The position numbers and the translations under genes are program-made. DNA of 64,000 nucleotides, taken from contig NC_135232.1 in the NCBI RefSeq assembly GCF_051348905.1, positions 832,752,888-832,816,887 on the forward strand. The letters run 5' to 3'. The DNA is from Ranitomeya variabilis. Its lineage: Eukaryota > Chordata > Amphibia > Anura > Dendrobatidae. Shown here piece after piece: positions 10,607 to 19,999 of this stretch. Every line of letters begins with the position of its first letter. Position 1 is the stretch's first letter. The notes beneath the pieces were generated by a model. The model made no database searches. It was not told where the DNA came from and was given only the letters and a program-made list of their open reading frames with translations.

Positions 10607-10678
10607 GGGGATGTAGCTCAGTGGTAGAGCGCATGCTTCGCATGTATGAGGTCCTGGGTTCAACCCCCAGCATCTCCA
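10607..10678 (+). tRNA. tRNA-Ala (anticodon CGC)
   Basis: Consensus-quality copy: acceptor GGGGATG/CATCTCC, loop TTCGCAT, T-stem CTGGG/CCCAG with TTCAACC loop. TTTT occurs both immediately before position 1 and 4 nt after the end. Confidence 0.94.
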
Positions 10679-11198
10679 AACTTTTCCTAATATGGCTAGA
10701 AAGCTTTAGCAAACACACTCACGCTTAGTAGTGTCATCAAGACTCGCAAGGAATCTTTGACGCTTAAACTGGCTTCTTTGCCAGGTCACATAGCAGGACG
10801 AGGCTTTTTGCCGTGGCAGATTCTAAAGACTGCATGCAACCTAAGGCAAGGGCAACACTTTACCACTCAGTAAAATGTTTTCAATGAGAACTGGACTTTC
10901 AACAAACTTTGCACAAATCAATAGCACAGGCAAATATAGGAAACTTTCTCTAGCCTGATTAAAGTGGGAAATGTGCAAAAGCTTTGCATTAAGGACAAGC
11001 TTAAGAGTCTCTACTTGGTATCATCAGAAAACCGAGTTGGAGTGTCGTGCCGGAAGCTTGAATAGGTCAGCTGATGTATCTCTAAGAATTCACAGAGTTT
11101 GTTTCTCAAGGTGGTTCAGCGATTTGAATAAATGCCAACCCTTGTCTGAAAAAATCTTGACCCGTTTCCTGCAAGTTTCTGAAAGTAGTGGAAATAAC

Positions 11199-11270
11199 GG
11201 GGATGTAGCTCAGTGGTAGAGTGCACGCTTTGCATGTGTGAGGCCCCGGGCTCAATCCCCGGCATCTCCA
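11199..11270 (+). tRNA. tRNA-Ala (anticodon TGC)
   Basis: TTTGCAT loop. The D-stem closes with G-U (GAGT for GAGC). The T-loop is CTCAATC, the same variant as at 5452 and 12781. The first TTTT downstream is about 47 nt away, so a long 3' trailer is expected. Confidence 0.88.
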
Positions 11271-11397
11271 TGGCCTGGGTTTACGTGCAAAGGACGCACT
11301 TCCTGCAGGTGACTACTTTTCCTTCTCCTTATGTGGTTCCTGCAGTCACTCGGTGAAAGAATTACTTGTCAGTGCTCCATTCCGCTAGGAGACTTTT

Positions 11398-11469
11398 GGG
11401 GATGTAGCTCAGTGGTAGAGCGCATGCTTCGCATGTATGAGGTCCTGGGTTCAACCCCCAGCATCTCCA
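11398..11469 (+). tRNA. tRNA-Ala (anticodon CGC)
   Basis: All stems pair, and it has a proximal TTTT terminator. Identical to the copy one dimer later at 12980. Confidence 0.94.
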
Positions 11470-11989
11470 AACTTTTCCAAATATGGCTAGAAAGCTTTAG
11501 CGAACACACTCACGCTTAGTAGTGTCGTCAAGACTCACAAGGAATCTTTGACGCTTAAACTGGCTTCTTTGCCAGGTCACATAGCAGGACGAGGCTTTTT
11601 GCCGCGGCAGATTCTAAAGACTGCATGCAACCTAAGGCAAGGGCAACACTTTACCACTCAGTAAATTGTTTTCAATGAGAACTGGACTTTCAACAAACTT
11701 TGCACAAATCAATAGCACAGGCAAATATAGGAAACTTTCTCTAGCCTGATTAAAGTGGGAAATGTGCAATAGCTTTGCATTAAGGACAAGCTTCAGAGTC
11801 TCTACTTGGTATCATCAGAAAACCGAGTTGGAGTGTCGTGCCGGAAGCTTGAATAGGTCAGCTGATGTATCTCTAAGAATTCACAGAGTTTTTTTCTCAA
11901 GGTGGTTCAGCGATTTGAATAAATGCCAACCCTTGTCTGCAAAAATCTTGACCCGTTTCCTGCAAGTTTCTGAAAGTGGTGCGAATAAC

Positions 11990-12061
11990 GGGGATGTAGC
12001 TCAGTGGTAGAGTGCACGCTTTGCATGTGTGAGGCCCCGGGTTCAATTCCCGGCATCTCCA
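11990..12061 (+). tRNA. tRNA-Ala (anticodon TGC)
   Basis: A well-formed TGC copy with CCGGG TTCAATT CCCGG in the T-arm, that is, with the standard TTCAA promoter core. Identical to 13572. Confidence 0.93.
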
Positions 12062-12188
12062 TGGCCTGGGTTTATGTGCAAAGGACGCACTTTCTACAGG
12101 TGACTACTTTTCCTTCTCCTTATGTGGTTCCTGCAATCACTCGATGAAAGAATTACTTGTCAGTGCTCCATCCCACTAGAAGACTTTT

Positions 12189-12260
12189 GGGGATGTATCT
12201 CAGTGGTAGAGCGCATGCTTCGCGTGTATGAAGTCCTTGGTTCAAACTCCAGCATCTCCA
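12189..12260 (+). pseudogene. Degenerate tRNA-Ala (CGC type)
   Basis: The D-arm reads TATCTC for TAGCTC, breaking the D-stem and A box. The anticodon loop reads TTCGCGT. The T-arm CTTGG/TCCAG has an internal mismatch. It is probably inactive or poorly transcribed. The same lesions recur at 13771, so the lesion arose before the dimer was duplicated. Confidence 0.8.
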
Positions 12261-12780
12261 AACTTTTCCAAATATGGCTAGAAAGCTTTAGCGAGCACAC
12301 TGACGCTTAGTAGTGTCATCAAGACTCGCAAGGAATCTTTGACGCTTAAACTGGCTTCTTTGCCAGGTCACATAGCAGGACGAGGCTTTTTGCCGTGGCA
12401 GATTCTAAAGACTGCATGCAACCTAAGGCAAGGGCAACACTTTACCACTCAGTAAAATGTTTTCAATGAGAACTGGACTTTCAACAAACTTTGCACAAAT
12501 CAATAGCACAGGCAAATATAGGAAACTTTCTCTAGCCTGATTAAAGTGGGAAATGTGCAAAAGCTTTGCATTAAGGACAAGCTTAAGAGTCTCTACTTGG
12601 TATCATCAGAAAACCGAGTTGGAGTGTCGTGCCGGAAGCTTGAATAGGTCAGCTGATGTATCTCTAAGAATTCACAGAGTTTGTTTCTCAAGGTGGTTCA
12701 GCGATTTGAATAAATGCCAACCCTTGTCTGAAAAAATCTTGACCCGTTTCCTGCAAGTTTCTGAAAGTAGTGGAAATAAC

Positions 12781-12852
12781 GGGGATGTAGCTCAGTGGTA
12801 GAGTGCACGCTTTGCATGTGTGAGGCCCCGGGCTCAATCCCCGGCATCTCCA
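12781..12852 (+). tRNA. tRNA-Ala (anticodon TGC)
   Basis: Same sequence class as 11199 exactly 1582 bp earlier, with GAGT D-stem and CTCAATC T-loop. Confidence 0.88.
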
Positions 12853-12979
12853 TGGCCTGGGTTTACGTGCAAAGGACGCACTTCCTGCAGGTGACTACTT
12901 TTCCTTCTCCTTATGTGGTTCCTGCAGTCACTCGGTGAAAGAATTACTTGTCAGTGCTCCATTCCGCTAGGAGACTTTT

Positions 12980-13051
12980 GGGGATGTAGCTCAGTGGTAG
13001 AGCGCATGCTTCGCATGTATGAGGTCCTGGGTTCAACCCCCAGCATCTCCA
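12980..13051 (+). tRNA. tRNA-Ala (anticodon CGC)
   Basis: Copy of 11398 one dimer later. All stems are intact, and TTTT follows 4 nt past the end. Confidence 0.94.
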
Positions 13052-13571
13052 AACTTTTCCAAATATGGCTAGAAAGCTTTAGCGAACACACTCACGCTTA
13101 GTAGTGTCGTCAAGACTCACAAGGAATCTTTGACGCTTAAACTGGCTTCTTTGCCAGGTCACATAGCAGGACGAGGCTTTTTGCCGCGGCAGATTCTAAA
13201 GACTGCATGCAACCTAAGGCAAGGGCAACACTTTACCACTCAGTAAAATGTTTTCAATGAGAACTGGACTTTCAACAAACTTTGCACAAATCAATAGCAC
13301 AGGCAAATATAGGAAACTTTCTCTAGCCTGATTAAAGTGGGAAATGTGCAATAGCTTTGCATTAAGGACAAGCTTCAGAGTCTCTACTTGGTATCATCAG
13401 AAAACCGAGTTGGAGTGTCGTGCCGGAAGCTTGAATAGGTCAGCTGATGTATCTCTAAGAATTCACAGAGTTTTTTTCTCAAGGTGGTTCAGCGATTTGA
13501 ATAAATGCCAACCCTTGTCTGCAAAAATCTTGACCCGTTTCCTGCAAGTTTCTGAAAGTGGTGCGAATAAC

Positions 13572-13643
13572 GGGGATGTAGCTCAGTGGTAGAGTGCACG
13601 CTTTGCATGTGTGAGGCCCCGGGTTCAATTCCCGGCATCTCCA
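13572..13643 (+). tRNA. tRNA-Ala (anticodon TGC)
   Basis: Copy of 11990 one dimer later, with standard T-arm and B-box core. Confidence 0.93.
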
Positions 13644-13770
13644 TGGCCTGGGTTTATGTGCAAAGGACGCACTTTCTACAGGTGACTACTTTTCCTTCTC
13701 CTTATGTGGTTCCTGCAATCACTCGATGAAAGAATTACTTGTCAGTGCTCCATCCCACTAGAAGACTTTT

Positions 13771-13842
13771 GGGGATGTATCTCAGTGGTAGAGCGCATGC
13801 TTCGCGTGTATGAGGTCCTTGGTTCAAACTCCAGCATCTCCA
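13771..13842 (+). pseudogene. Degenerate tRNA-Ala (CGC type)
   Basis: Shares the TATCTC D-arm, TTCGCGT loop and CTTGG/TCCAG T-arm defects of 12189. It differs from it at one variable-loop base (GAGG against GAAG). Confidence 0.8.
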
Positions 13843-14362
13843 AACTTTTCCAAATATGGCTAGAAAGCTTTAGCGAGCACACTCACGCTTAGTAGTGTCG
13901 TCAAGACTCGCAAGGAATCTTTGACGCTTAAACTGGCTTCTCTGCCAGGTCACATAGCAGGACGAGGCTTTTTGCCGTGGCAGATTCTAAAGACTGCATG
14001 CAACCTAAGGCAAGGGCAACACTTTACCACTCAGTAAAATGTTTTCAATGGGAACTGGACTTTCAACAAGCTTTGCTCAAATCAATAGCACAGGCAAATA
14101 TAGGAAACTTTCTCTAGCCTGATTAAATTGGGAAATGTGGAATAGCTTTGCATTAAGGACAAGCTTCAGAGTCTCTACTTGGTATCATCAGAAAACCGAG
14201 TTGGAGTGTCGTGCCGGAAATATGAATAGGTCAGCTGATGTATCTCTAAGAATTCACAGAGTTTTTTTCTCAAGGTGGTTCAGCGATTTGAATAAATGCC
14301 AACCCTTGTCTGCAAAAGTCTTGACCCGTTTCCTGCAAGTTTCTGAAAGTGGTGCAATTAAC

Positions 14363-14434
14363 GGGGATGTAGCTCAGTGGTAGAGCGCACGCTTTGCATG
14401 TGTGAGGCCCTGGGTTCAATTCCTGGCATCTCCA
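14363..14434 (+). tRNA. tRNA-Ala (anticodon TGC)
   Basis: TTTGCAT loop. The T-stem CTGGG/CCTGG is held by wobble pairs, and the TTCAA core is kept. Confidence 0.9.
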
Positions 14435-14561
14435 TGGCCTGGGTTTACATGCAAAGGATGCACTTGCTACAGGTAACAACTTTTCCTTCTCCTTATGTGG
14501 TTCCTGCAATCACTCGGTGAAAGAATTACTTGTCAGTGCTCCATCCCACTAGGAGACTTTT

Positions 14562-14633
14562 GGGGATGTAGCTCAGTGGTAGAGTGCATGTTTTGCATGT
14601 ATGAGGTCCTGGGTTCAACCCCCAGCATCTCCA
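14562..14633 (+). tRNA. tRNA-Ala in CGC position, anticodon now TGC
   Basis: Flanks and T-arm (CTGGG TTCAACC CCCAG) are those of the CGC-type gene, but the anticodon loop reads TTTGCAT. The stem has extra G-U pairs (CATGT/GTATG). It still folds. Confidence 0.88.
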
Positions 14634-15040
14634 AACTTTTCCAAATATGGCTAGAAAGCTTTAGCGAACACACTCACACTTAGTAGTGTCGTCAAGACTC
14701 GCAAGGAATCTTTGACGCTTAAACTGGCTTCTTTGCCAGGTCACATAGCAGGACGAAGCTTTTTGCCACGGCAGATTCTAAAGACTGCATGCAACCTAAG
14801 GCAAGGGCAACACTTTACCACTCAGTAAAATGTTTTCAATGGGAACTGGACTTTCAACAAACTTTGCACAAATCAATAGCACAGGCAAATATAGGAAACT
14901 TTCTCTAGCCTGATTAAAGTGGGAAATGTGCAATAGCTTTGCATTAAGGACAAGCTTCAGAGTCTCTACTTGGTATCATCAGAAAACCGAGTTGGAGTGT
15001 CGTGCCGGAAGCTTGAATAGGTCAGCTGATGTATCTCTAA

Positions 15041-15355
15041 GGGTATGTTTCCACGTTCAGGAAACGCTGCGTTTTTCCGCAGCGTCAAAAACGCAGCATC
15101 CAGATGTTACAGCATAGTGGATGGGATTTCATGAAATCCAGACTCCACTATGCGTTAAAAAACGCATGCGTTTTTGCCGCGAAAACGCATGCATGGTGCG
15201 TTTTTTCTAAACGCAGCATGTTGCTACTATGAGCAAAACACGCAGGTACACCGCAGGTGACCTGCCAGTGACCTCAGGTGCAGTTTTGGTCAGGATTTTA
15301 CCTGCATAAAATCCTGACCAAAGCCTGAAGCAAAACTGAACGTGGAAACATACCC
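15041..15355. mobile_element. Harbinger-type MITE, 315 bp
   Basis: The ends GGGTATGTTTCCACGTTCAG and its inverse form terminal inverted repeats. TAA is duplicated on both sides (15038-15040 and 15356-15358), and the empty site TCTCTAAGAATT is seen in other units. A 3-bp TWA target points to the PIF/Harbinger superfamily. The interior is full of AAACGCA/TGCGTTT inverted motifs and has no coding capacity. Confidence 0.85.
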
Positions 15356-15471
15356 TAAGAATTCACAGAGTTTTTTTCTCAAGGTGGTTCAGTGATTTGA
15401 ATAAATGCCAACCCTTGTCTGCAAATATCTTGACCCGTTTCCTGCAAGTTTCTGAAAGTGGTGCAAATAAC

Positions 15472-15543
15472 GGGGATGTAGCTCAGTGGTAGAGCGCACG
15501 CTTTGCATGTGTGAGGCCCAGTGTTCAATTCCCGGCATCTCCA
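15472..15543 (+). pseudogene. Degenerate tRNA-Ala (TGC)
   Basis: The T-stem reads CAGTG against CCCGG, giving two mismatches, while the rest of the cloverleaf is normal. Function is doubtful. Confidence 0.65.
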
Positions 15544-15670
15544 TGTCCTGGGTTTACATGCAAAGGACGCACTTCCTCCAGGTGACTACTTTTCCTTCTC
15601 CTTATGTGGTTCCTGCAGTCAATCGGTGAAAGAATTACTTGTCAGTGCTCCATCCCGCTAGGAGACTTTT

Positions 15671-15742
15671 GGGGATGTAGCTCAGTGGTAGAGCGCATGC
15701 TTTGCATGTATGAGATCCTGGGTTCAACCCCCAGCATCTCCA
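15671..15742 (+). tRNA. tRNA-Ala in CGC position, anticodon now TGC
   Basis: All stems are good, with CTGGG/CCCAG T-arm typical of the CGC-type gene, but the loop is TTTGCAT. A proximal TTTT is present. Confidence 0.9.
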
Positions 15743-16262
15743 AACTTTTCCAAATATGGCTAGAAACCTTTAGCGAACACACTCACGCTTAGTAGTGTCG
15801 TCAAGAATCGCAAGGAATCTTTGACGCTTAAACTGGCTTCTTTGCCAGGTCACATAGCAGGATGAGGCTTTTTGCCGCGGCAGATTCTAAAGACTGCATG
15901 CAACCTAAGGCAAGGGCAACACTTTACCAATCAGTAAAATGTTTTCAATGGGAACTGGATTTTCAACAAACTTTGCACAAATCAATAGCACAGGCAAATA
16001 TAGGAAACTTTCTCTAGCCTGATTAAAGTGGGAAATGTGCAATAGCTTTGCATTACGGACAAGCTTCAGAGTCTCTACTTGGTATCATCAGAAAACCGAG
16101 TTGGAGTGTCGTGCCGGAAGCTTGAATAGGTCAGCTGATGTATCTCTAAGAATTCACAGAGTTTTTTTCTCAAGGGGGTTCAGCGATTTGAATAAATGCC
16201 AACCCTTGTCTGCAAATATCTTGACCTGTTTCCTGCAAGTTTCTGAAAGTGGTGCAAATAAT

Positions 16263-16334
16263 GGGGATGTAGCTCAGTGGTAGAGTGCACGCTTTGCATG
16301 TGCGAGGCCCCGGGTTCAATTCCCGGCATCTCCA
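16263..16334 (+). tRNA. tRNA-Ala (anticodon TGC)
   Basis: The anticodon stem CACGC/GTGCG is fully Watson-Crick here, unlike sister copies. T-arm and B-box core are standard. Confidence 0.92.
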
Positions 16335-16461
16335 TGGCCTGGGTTTACGTGCAAAGGACGCACTTCCAACAGGTGACTCCTTTTCCTTCTCCTTATGTGG
16401 TTCCTGCAGTCACTCGGTGAAAGAATTACTTGTCAGTGCTCCATGCAGCTAGGAGACTTTT

Positions 16462-16533
16462 GGGGATGTAGCTCAGTGGTAAAGCGCATGTTTTGCATGT
16501 ATGAGTTCCTGGGTTCAACCCCCAGCATCTCCA
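16462..16533 (+). tRNA. tRNA-Ala in CGC position, anticodon now TGC, weakened D-stem
   Basis: The loop is TTTGCAT. The D-stem has AAGC for GAGC (one mismatch) and the variable loop is changed. It is possibly functional, one step down from consensus. Confidence 0.75.
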
Positions 16534-16940
16534 AACTTTTCCAAATATGGCTAGAAACCTTTAGCGAACACACTCACGCTTAGTAGTGTCGTCAAGACTC
16601 GCAAGGAATCTTTGACGCTTAAACTGGCTTCTTTGCCAGGTCACATAGCAGGACGAGGCTTTTTGCCGCGGCAGATTCTAAAGACTGCATGCAACCTAAG
16701 GCAAGGGCAACACTTTACCACTCAGTAAAATGTTTTCAATGGGAACTGGACTTTCAACAAACTTTGCACAAATCAATAGCACAGGCAAATATAGGAAACT
16801 TTCTCTAGCCTGATTAAAGTGGGAAATGTGCAATAGCTTTCCATTAAGGACAAGCTTCAGAGTCTCCACTTGGTATCATCAGAAAACCGAGTTGGAGTGT
16901 CGTGCCGGAAGCTTGAATAGGTCAGCTGATGTATCTCTAA

Positions 16941-17255
16941 GGGTATGTTTCCACGTTCAGGAAACGCTGCGTTTTTCCGCAGCGTCAAAAACGCAGCGTC
17001 TAGATGTTACAGCATAGTGGATGGGATTTCATGAAATCCAGACTCCACTATGCGTTAAAAAACGCATGCGTTTTTGCCGCGAAAACGCATGTGTGGTGCG
17101 TTTTTTCTAAACGCAGCATGTTGCTACTATGAGCAAAACACGCAGGAACACCGCAGGTGACCTGCCAGTGACCTCAGGTGCAGTTTTGGTCAGGATTTTA
17201 CCTGCATAAAATCCTGACCAAAGCCTGAAGCAAAACTGAACGTGGAAACATACCT
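16941..17255. mobile_element. Harbinger-type MITE, second copy at the same unit position
   Basis: Same 315-bp element in the same orientation and at the same base of the 791-bp unit as 15041-15355, 1900 bp away. Both copies share flanking TAA. This is the signature of one insertion followed by duplication of a two-unit block, not two insertions. Confidence 0.88.
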
Positions 17256-17371
17256 TAAGAATTCACAGAGTTTTTTTCTCAAGGTGGTTCAGCGATTTGA
17301 ATAAATGCCAACCCTTGTCTGCAAAAATCTTGATCCGTTTCCTGCAGGTTTCTGAAAGAGGTGCAAATAAC

Positions 17372-17443
17372 AGGGATGTAACTCAGTGGTAAAGCGCCCG
17401 CTTTGCATGTGTGAGCCCCTGGGTTCAATTCCCGGCATCTCCA
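17372..17443 (+). pseudogene. Degenerate tRNA-Ala (TGC)
   Basis: The acceptor begins AGGGATG (first pair lost), the D-arm reads TAACTC/AAGC, and the anticodon stem CCCGC/GTGTG has a mismatch. Probably inactive. Confidence 0.8.
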
Positions 17444-17570
17444 TGGCCTGGGTTTACATGCAAAGGACGCACTTCCTCCAGGTGACTACTTTTCCTTCTC
17501 CTTATGTGGTTCCTGCAGTCACTTGGTGAAAGAATTACTTGTCAGTGCTCCATCCCGCTAGGAGACTTTG

Positions 17571-17642
17571 GGGGATGTAGCTCAGTGGTAGAGCGCATGC
17601 TTCGCATGTATGAGGTCCTGGGTTCAACCCCCAGCATCTCCA
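17571..17642 (+). tRNA. tRNA-Ala (anticodon CGC)
   Basis: Consensus copy. The upstream TTTT seen before the other CGC genes is TTTG here, giving a run of five G at the start. Confidence 0.92.
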
Positions 17643-18163
17643 AACTTTTCCAAATATGGCTAGAAAGCTTTAGCAAACACACTCACGCTTAGTAGTGTCG
17701 TCAAGACTCGCAAGGAATCTTTGATGCTTAAACTGGCTTCTTTGCCAGGTCACATAGCAGGACGAGGCTTTTTGCCACGGTAGATTCTAAAGACTGCATG
17801 CAACCTAAGGCAAGGGCAACACTTTACCACTCAGTAAAATGTTTTCAATGGGAACTGGACTTTCAACAAACTTTGCACAAATCAATAGCGCAGGCAAATA
17901 TAGGAAACTTTCTCTAGCCTGATTAAAGTGGCAAATGTGCAATAGCTTTGCATTAAGGACAAGCTTCAGAGACTCTACTTGGTATCATCAGAAAACCGAG
18001 TTGGAGTGTCGTGCCGGAAGCTTGAATAGGTCAGCTGATGTATCTCTAAGAATTCACAGAGTTTTTTTTCTCAAGGTGGTTCAGCGATTTGAATAAATGC
18101 CAACCCTTGTCTGTAAAAATCTTGACCCGTTTCCTGCAAGTTTCTGAAAGTGGTGCAAATAAA

Positions 18164-18275
18164 GGGGATGTAGCTCAGTGGTAGAGCGCATGCTTTGCAT
18201 GTGTGATTAAAGTGGGAAATGTGCAATACCGTTGCATTAAGTACAAGCCCCCGGGTTCAATCCCCGGCATCTCCA
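18164..18275 (+). pseudogene. tRNA-Ala (TGC) split by 40 nt of array spacer
   Basis: The first 43 nt and the last 29 nt match the TGC-type gene. The 40 extra nt between them, in the variable-loop region, match the array's own spacer (for example about 17922-17962, beginning TTAAAGTGG and ending ACAAG). Both tRNA and spacer contain GCTTTGCAT and TGA, which could have guided a template switch. It is not at the canonical intron position after the anticodon, so normal tRNA splicing would not be expected to remove it. Confidence 0.88.
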
Positions 18276-18377
18276 TGGCCTGGGTTTATGTGCAAAGAAC
18301 GCACTTCCTACAGGTGACTACTTTTTCTTCTCCTTATTTGGTCCCTGCGGTCACTCGGTGAAATAATTACTTGTGAG

Positions 18378-18715
18378 TAGTGTTGAGCATTCCGATACGG
18401 CAAGTATCGGGTATCGGCCGATATTCGCGGTATCGGAATTCGGATACCGAGATCCGATATTTGCCGCATATCGGATACCGGAATCGGAAGTTCCCACAAT
18501 TCAAACTGCACGAATTCAGCCAATGAGGAATGATTACAAGTCGCCATTTCTGGCTCACTCTGCTGTGAATTCAGTTAGGCATAGGACGCTGTGTTCTGAC
18601 TGAGGGCCAGTTGAGATAAGGATTTGCTTCTTTGTGCTTTTCCCAGGCTAAGTTAGCAACCGCTGTGTGATCCCCTTGCTTTTGCCTTGCAGCGCTGTTT
18701 TCACAGCGATCTGCA

Positions 18716-18761
<46 letters not shown>

Positions 18762-19082
18762 CCCACTCTGTAGTCTGTGTGCAGCCATAGCCGGTTGTAT
18801 TCAGCTCAGGGTGGTTAACTGTCTCATACTGTTCTATCCATTGTCCTTTTTTGCAAATAATGCAGCCCACTGCACATTTTTTCAAATAATTCCTATTAGT
18901 GGCTTTCCACCCGTATCCAGCTAAAATGTGGAAAAACACTACATAGGATAACGTAGAGGAGGTTTTTTGGGCCTTGCAGCGCCGTTTACGGCTGTCTGCA
19001 GGGTCTCCGTGTGAGTGCAGCTCGCCCTGTAGTCTGTGTGCAGCCACAGCCGGTTGTATCCAGCTCAGGGTGGTTAACTGTC
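18378..19082. mobile_element. hAT-like element, terminal part (opposite end)
   Basis: It begins TAGTGTTGAGCATTCCGATAC at 18378, directly after CTTGTGAG, and mirrors the arm at 1-1175: GTATCGG-rich end, conserved stretch around TTCAGCCAATGAG, TG tract, then copies of the 261-bp unit. It is cut at about 19083 by the next repeat (a sister unit reads GTCTCATACTG where this one continues into GGCCTGTCC). Non-coding here. Confidence 0.6.
18719..18759. repeat. (TG)n microsatellite
   Basis: About 20 uninterrupted TG units inside the hAT-like arm. It is longer than the matching CA tract at 702-724. Confidence 0.92.
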
Positions 19083-19232
19083 TCAGGCCTGTCCCACACG
19101 TCCAGATAATTCCGGTACCGGAAAAAATCGGTACCGGAGTTATCCGTGTCCGTGAGCTCACGTAGGCCATCCGTGTGGCACACGTGCGGCAGCCGTGTGC
19201 CGCCTGGGTACCACACGCACCGTGCGGGAGAC

Positions 19233-19988
19233 TGTTATGACCCCAATGGCGAGGGTCTCAGAGGAACGTGGAAGTCTGCAGAATACAAAAATCCAGCTCA
19301 TAGGGCAGTGGTAACTGGGTTGACCATATATCTACTCCTAACGCCAACACTAGAAGTAGCCGGGGATCATTCCTACGTTGATTCTAGATGACACGCGCCA
19401 GCCGGAGAATCTAGCTACCCCTAGTAGAGGAAAACAAAGACCTTTCTTGCCTCCAGAGAAGGGGACCCCAAAGCTGGATAGAAGCCCCCCACAAATAATG
19501 ACGGTGAGGTAAGAGGAAATGACAAACACAGAAATGAACCAGGTTTAGCACAGAGAGGCCCGCTTACTGATAGCAGAATAAAGAAAGGTAACTTATATGG
19601 TCAACAAAAACCCTATAAAAATCCACACTGGAAATTCAAGAACCCCCGAACCGTCTAACGGTCCGGGGGGAGAACACCAGCCCCCCTAGAGCTTCCAGCA
19701 AAGGTCAGGATATAGTTTTGGAACAAGCTGGACAAAAATACAAAACCAAAACAAATAGCAAAAAGCAAAAGGCAGACTTAGCTGATATTACTGGAACCAG
19801 GATCAGTAGACAAGAGCACAGCAGACTAGCTCTGATAACTACGTTGCCAGGCATTGAACTGAAGGTCCAGGGAGCTTAAATAGCAACACCCCTAACTAAC
19901 GACCCAGGTGCGGATAAAAGGAATGACAGAAAAACCAGAGTCAAAAAACTAGTAACCACTAGAGGGAGCAAAAAGCAAATTCACAACA
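19233..19988 (-). repeat. Gypsy element 1, LTR (3' in sense)
   Basis: 756 bp, matching 24181-24936 except at about one position. The G-rich polypurine tract lies immediately inside it. Confidence 0.95.
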
Positions 19989-19999
19989 GTACCCCCCCC

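Larger units (their letters stand above)
1176..18377 (+). repeat. Tandem tRNA-Ala array, ten 791-bp units
   Basis: After removing insertions, CGC-type tRNAs are spaced 791 bp apart, with the TGC-type tRNA 592 bp downstream and the next CGC-type 199 bp after that. Examples are starts 11398, 11990 and 12189. Blocks 1582 bp apart (11398 with 12980, 12189 with 13771) are almost identical, showing duplication of two units at a time. Towards the right end a two-unit block is 1900 bp because a 318-bp MITE insertion was duplicated with it. This is the only host gene family in the window. Concerted evolution by unequal exchange is inferred. Confidence 0.93.

Noticed and set aside
10971-18050. Regularly repeated short open frames of 62 and 82 codons across the tRNA array
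   Set aside because: They recur with the 791-bp unit, pass straight through tRNA genes and match no protein family. They are by-products of the repeat.
18207-18246. A genuine tRNA intron in the gene at 18164
   Set aside because: The insert is in the variable-loop region rather than next to the anticodon, and matches array spacer.
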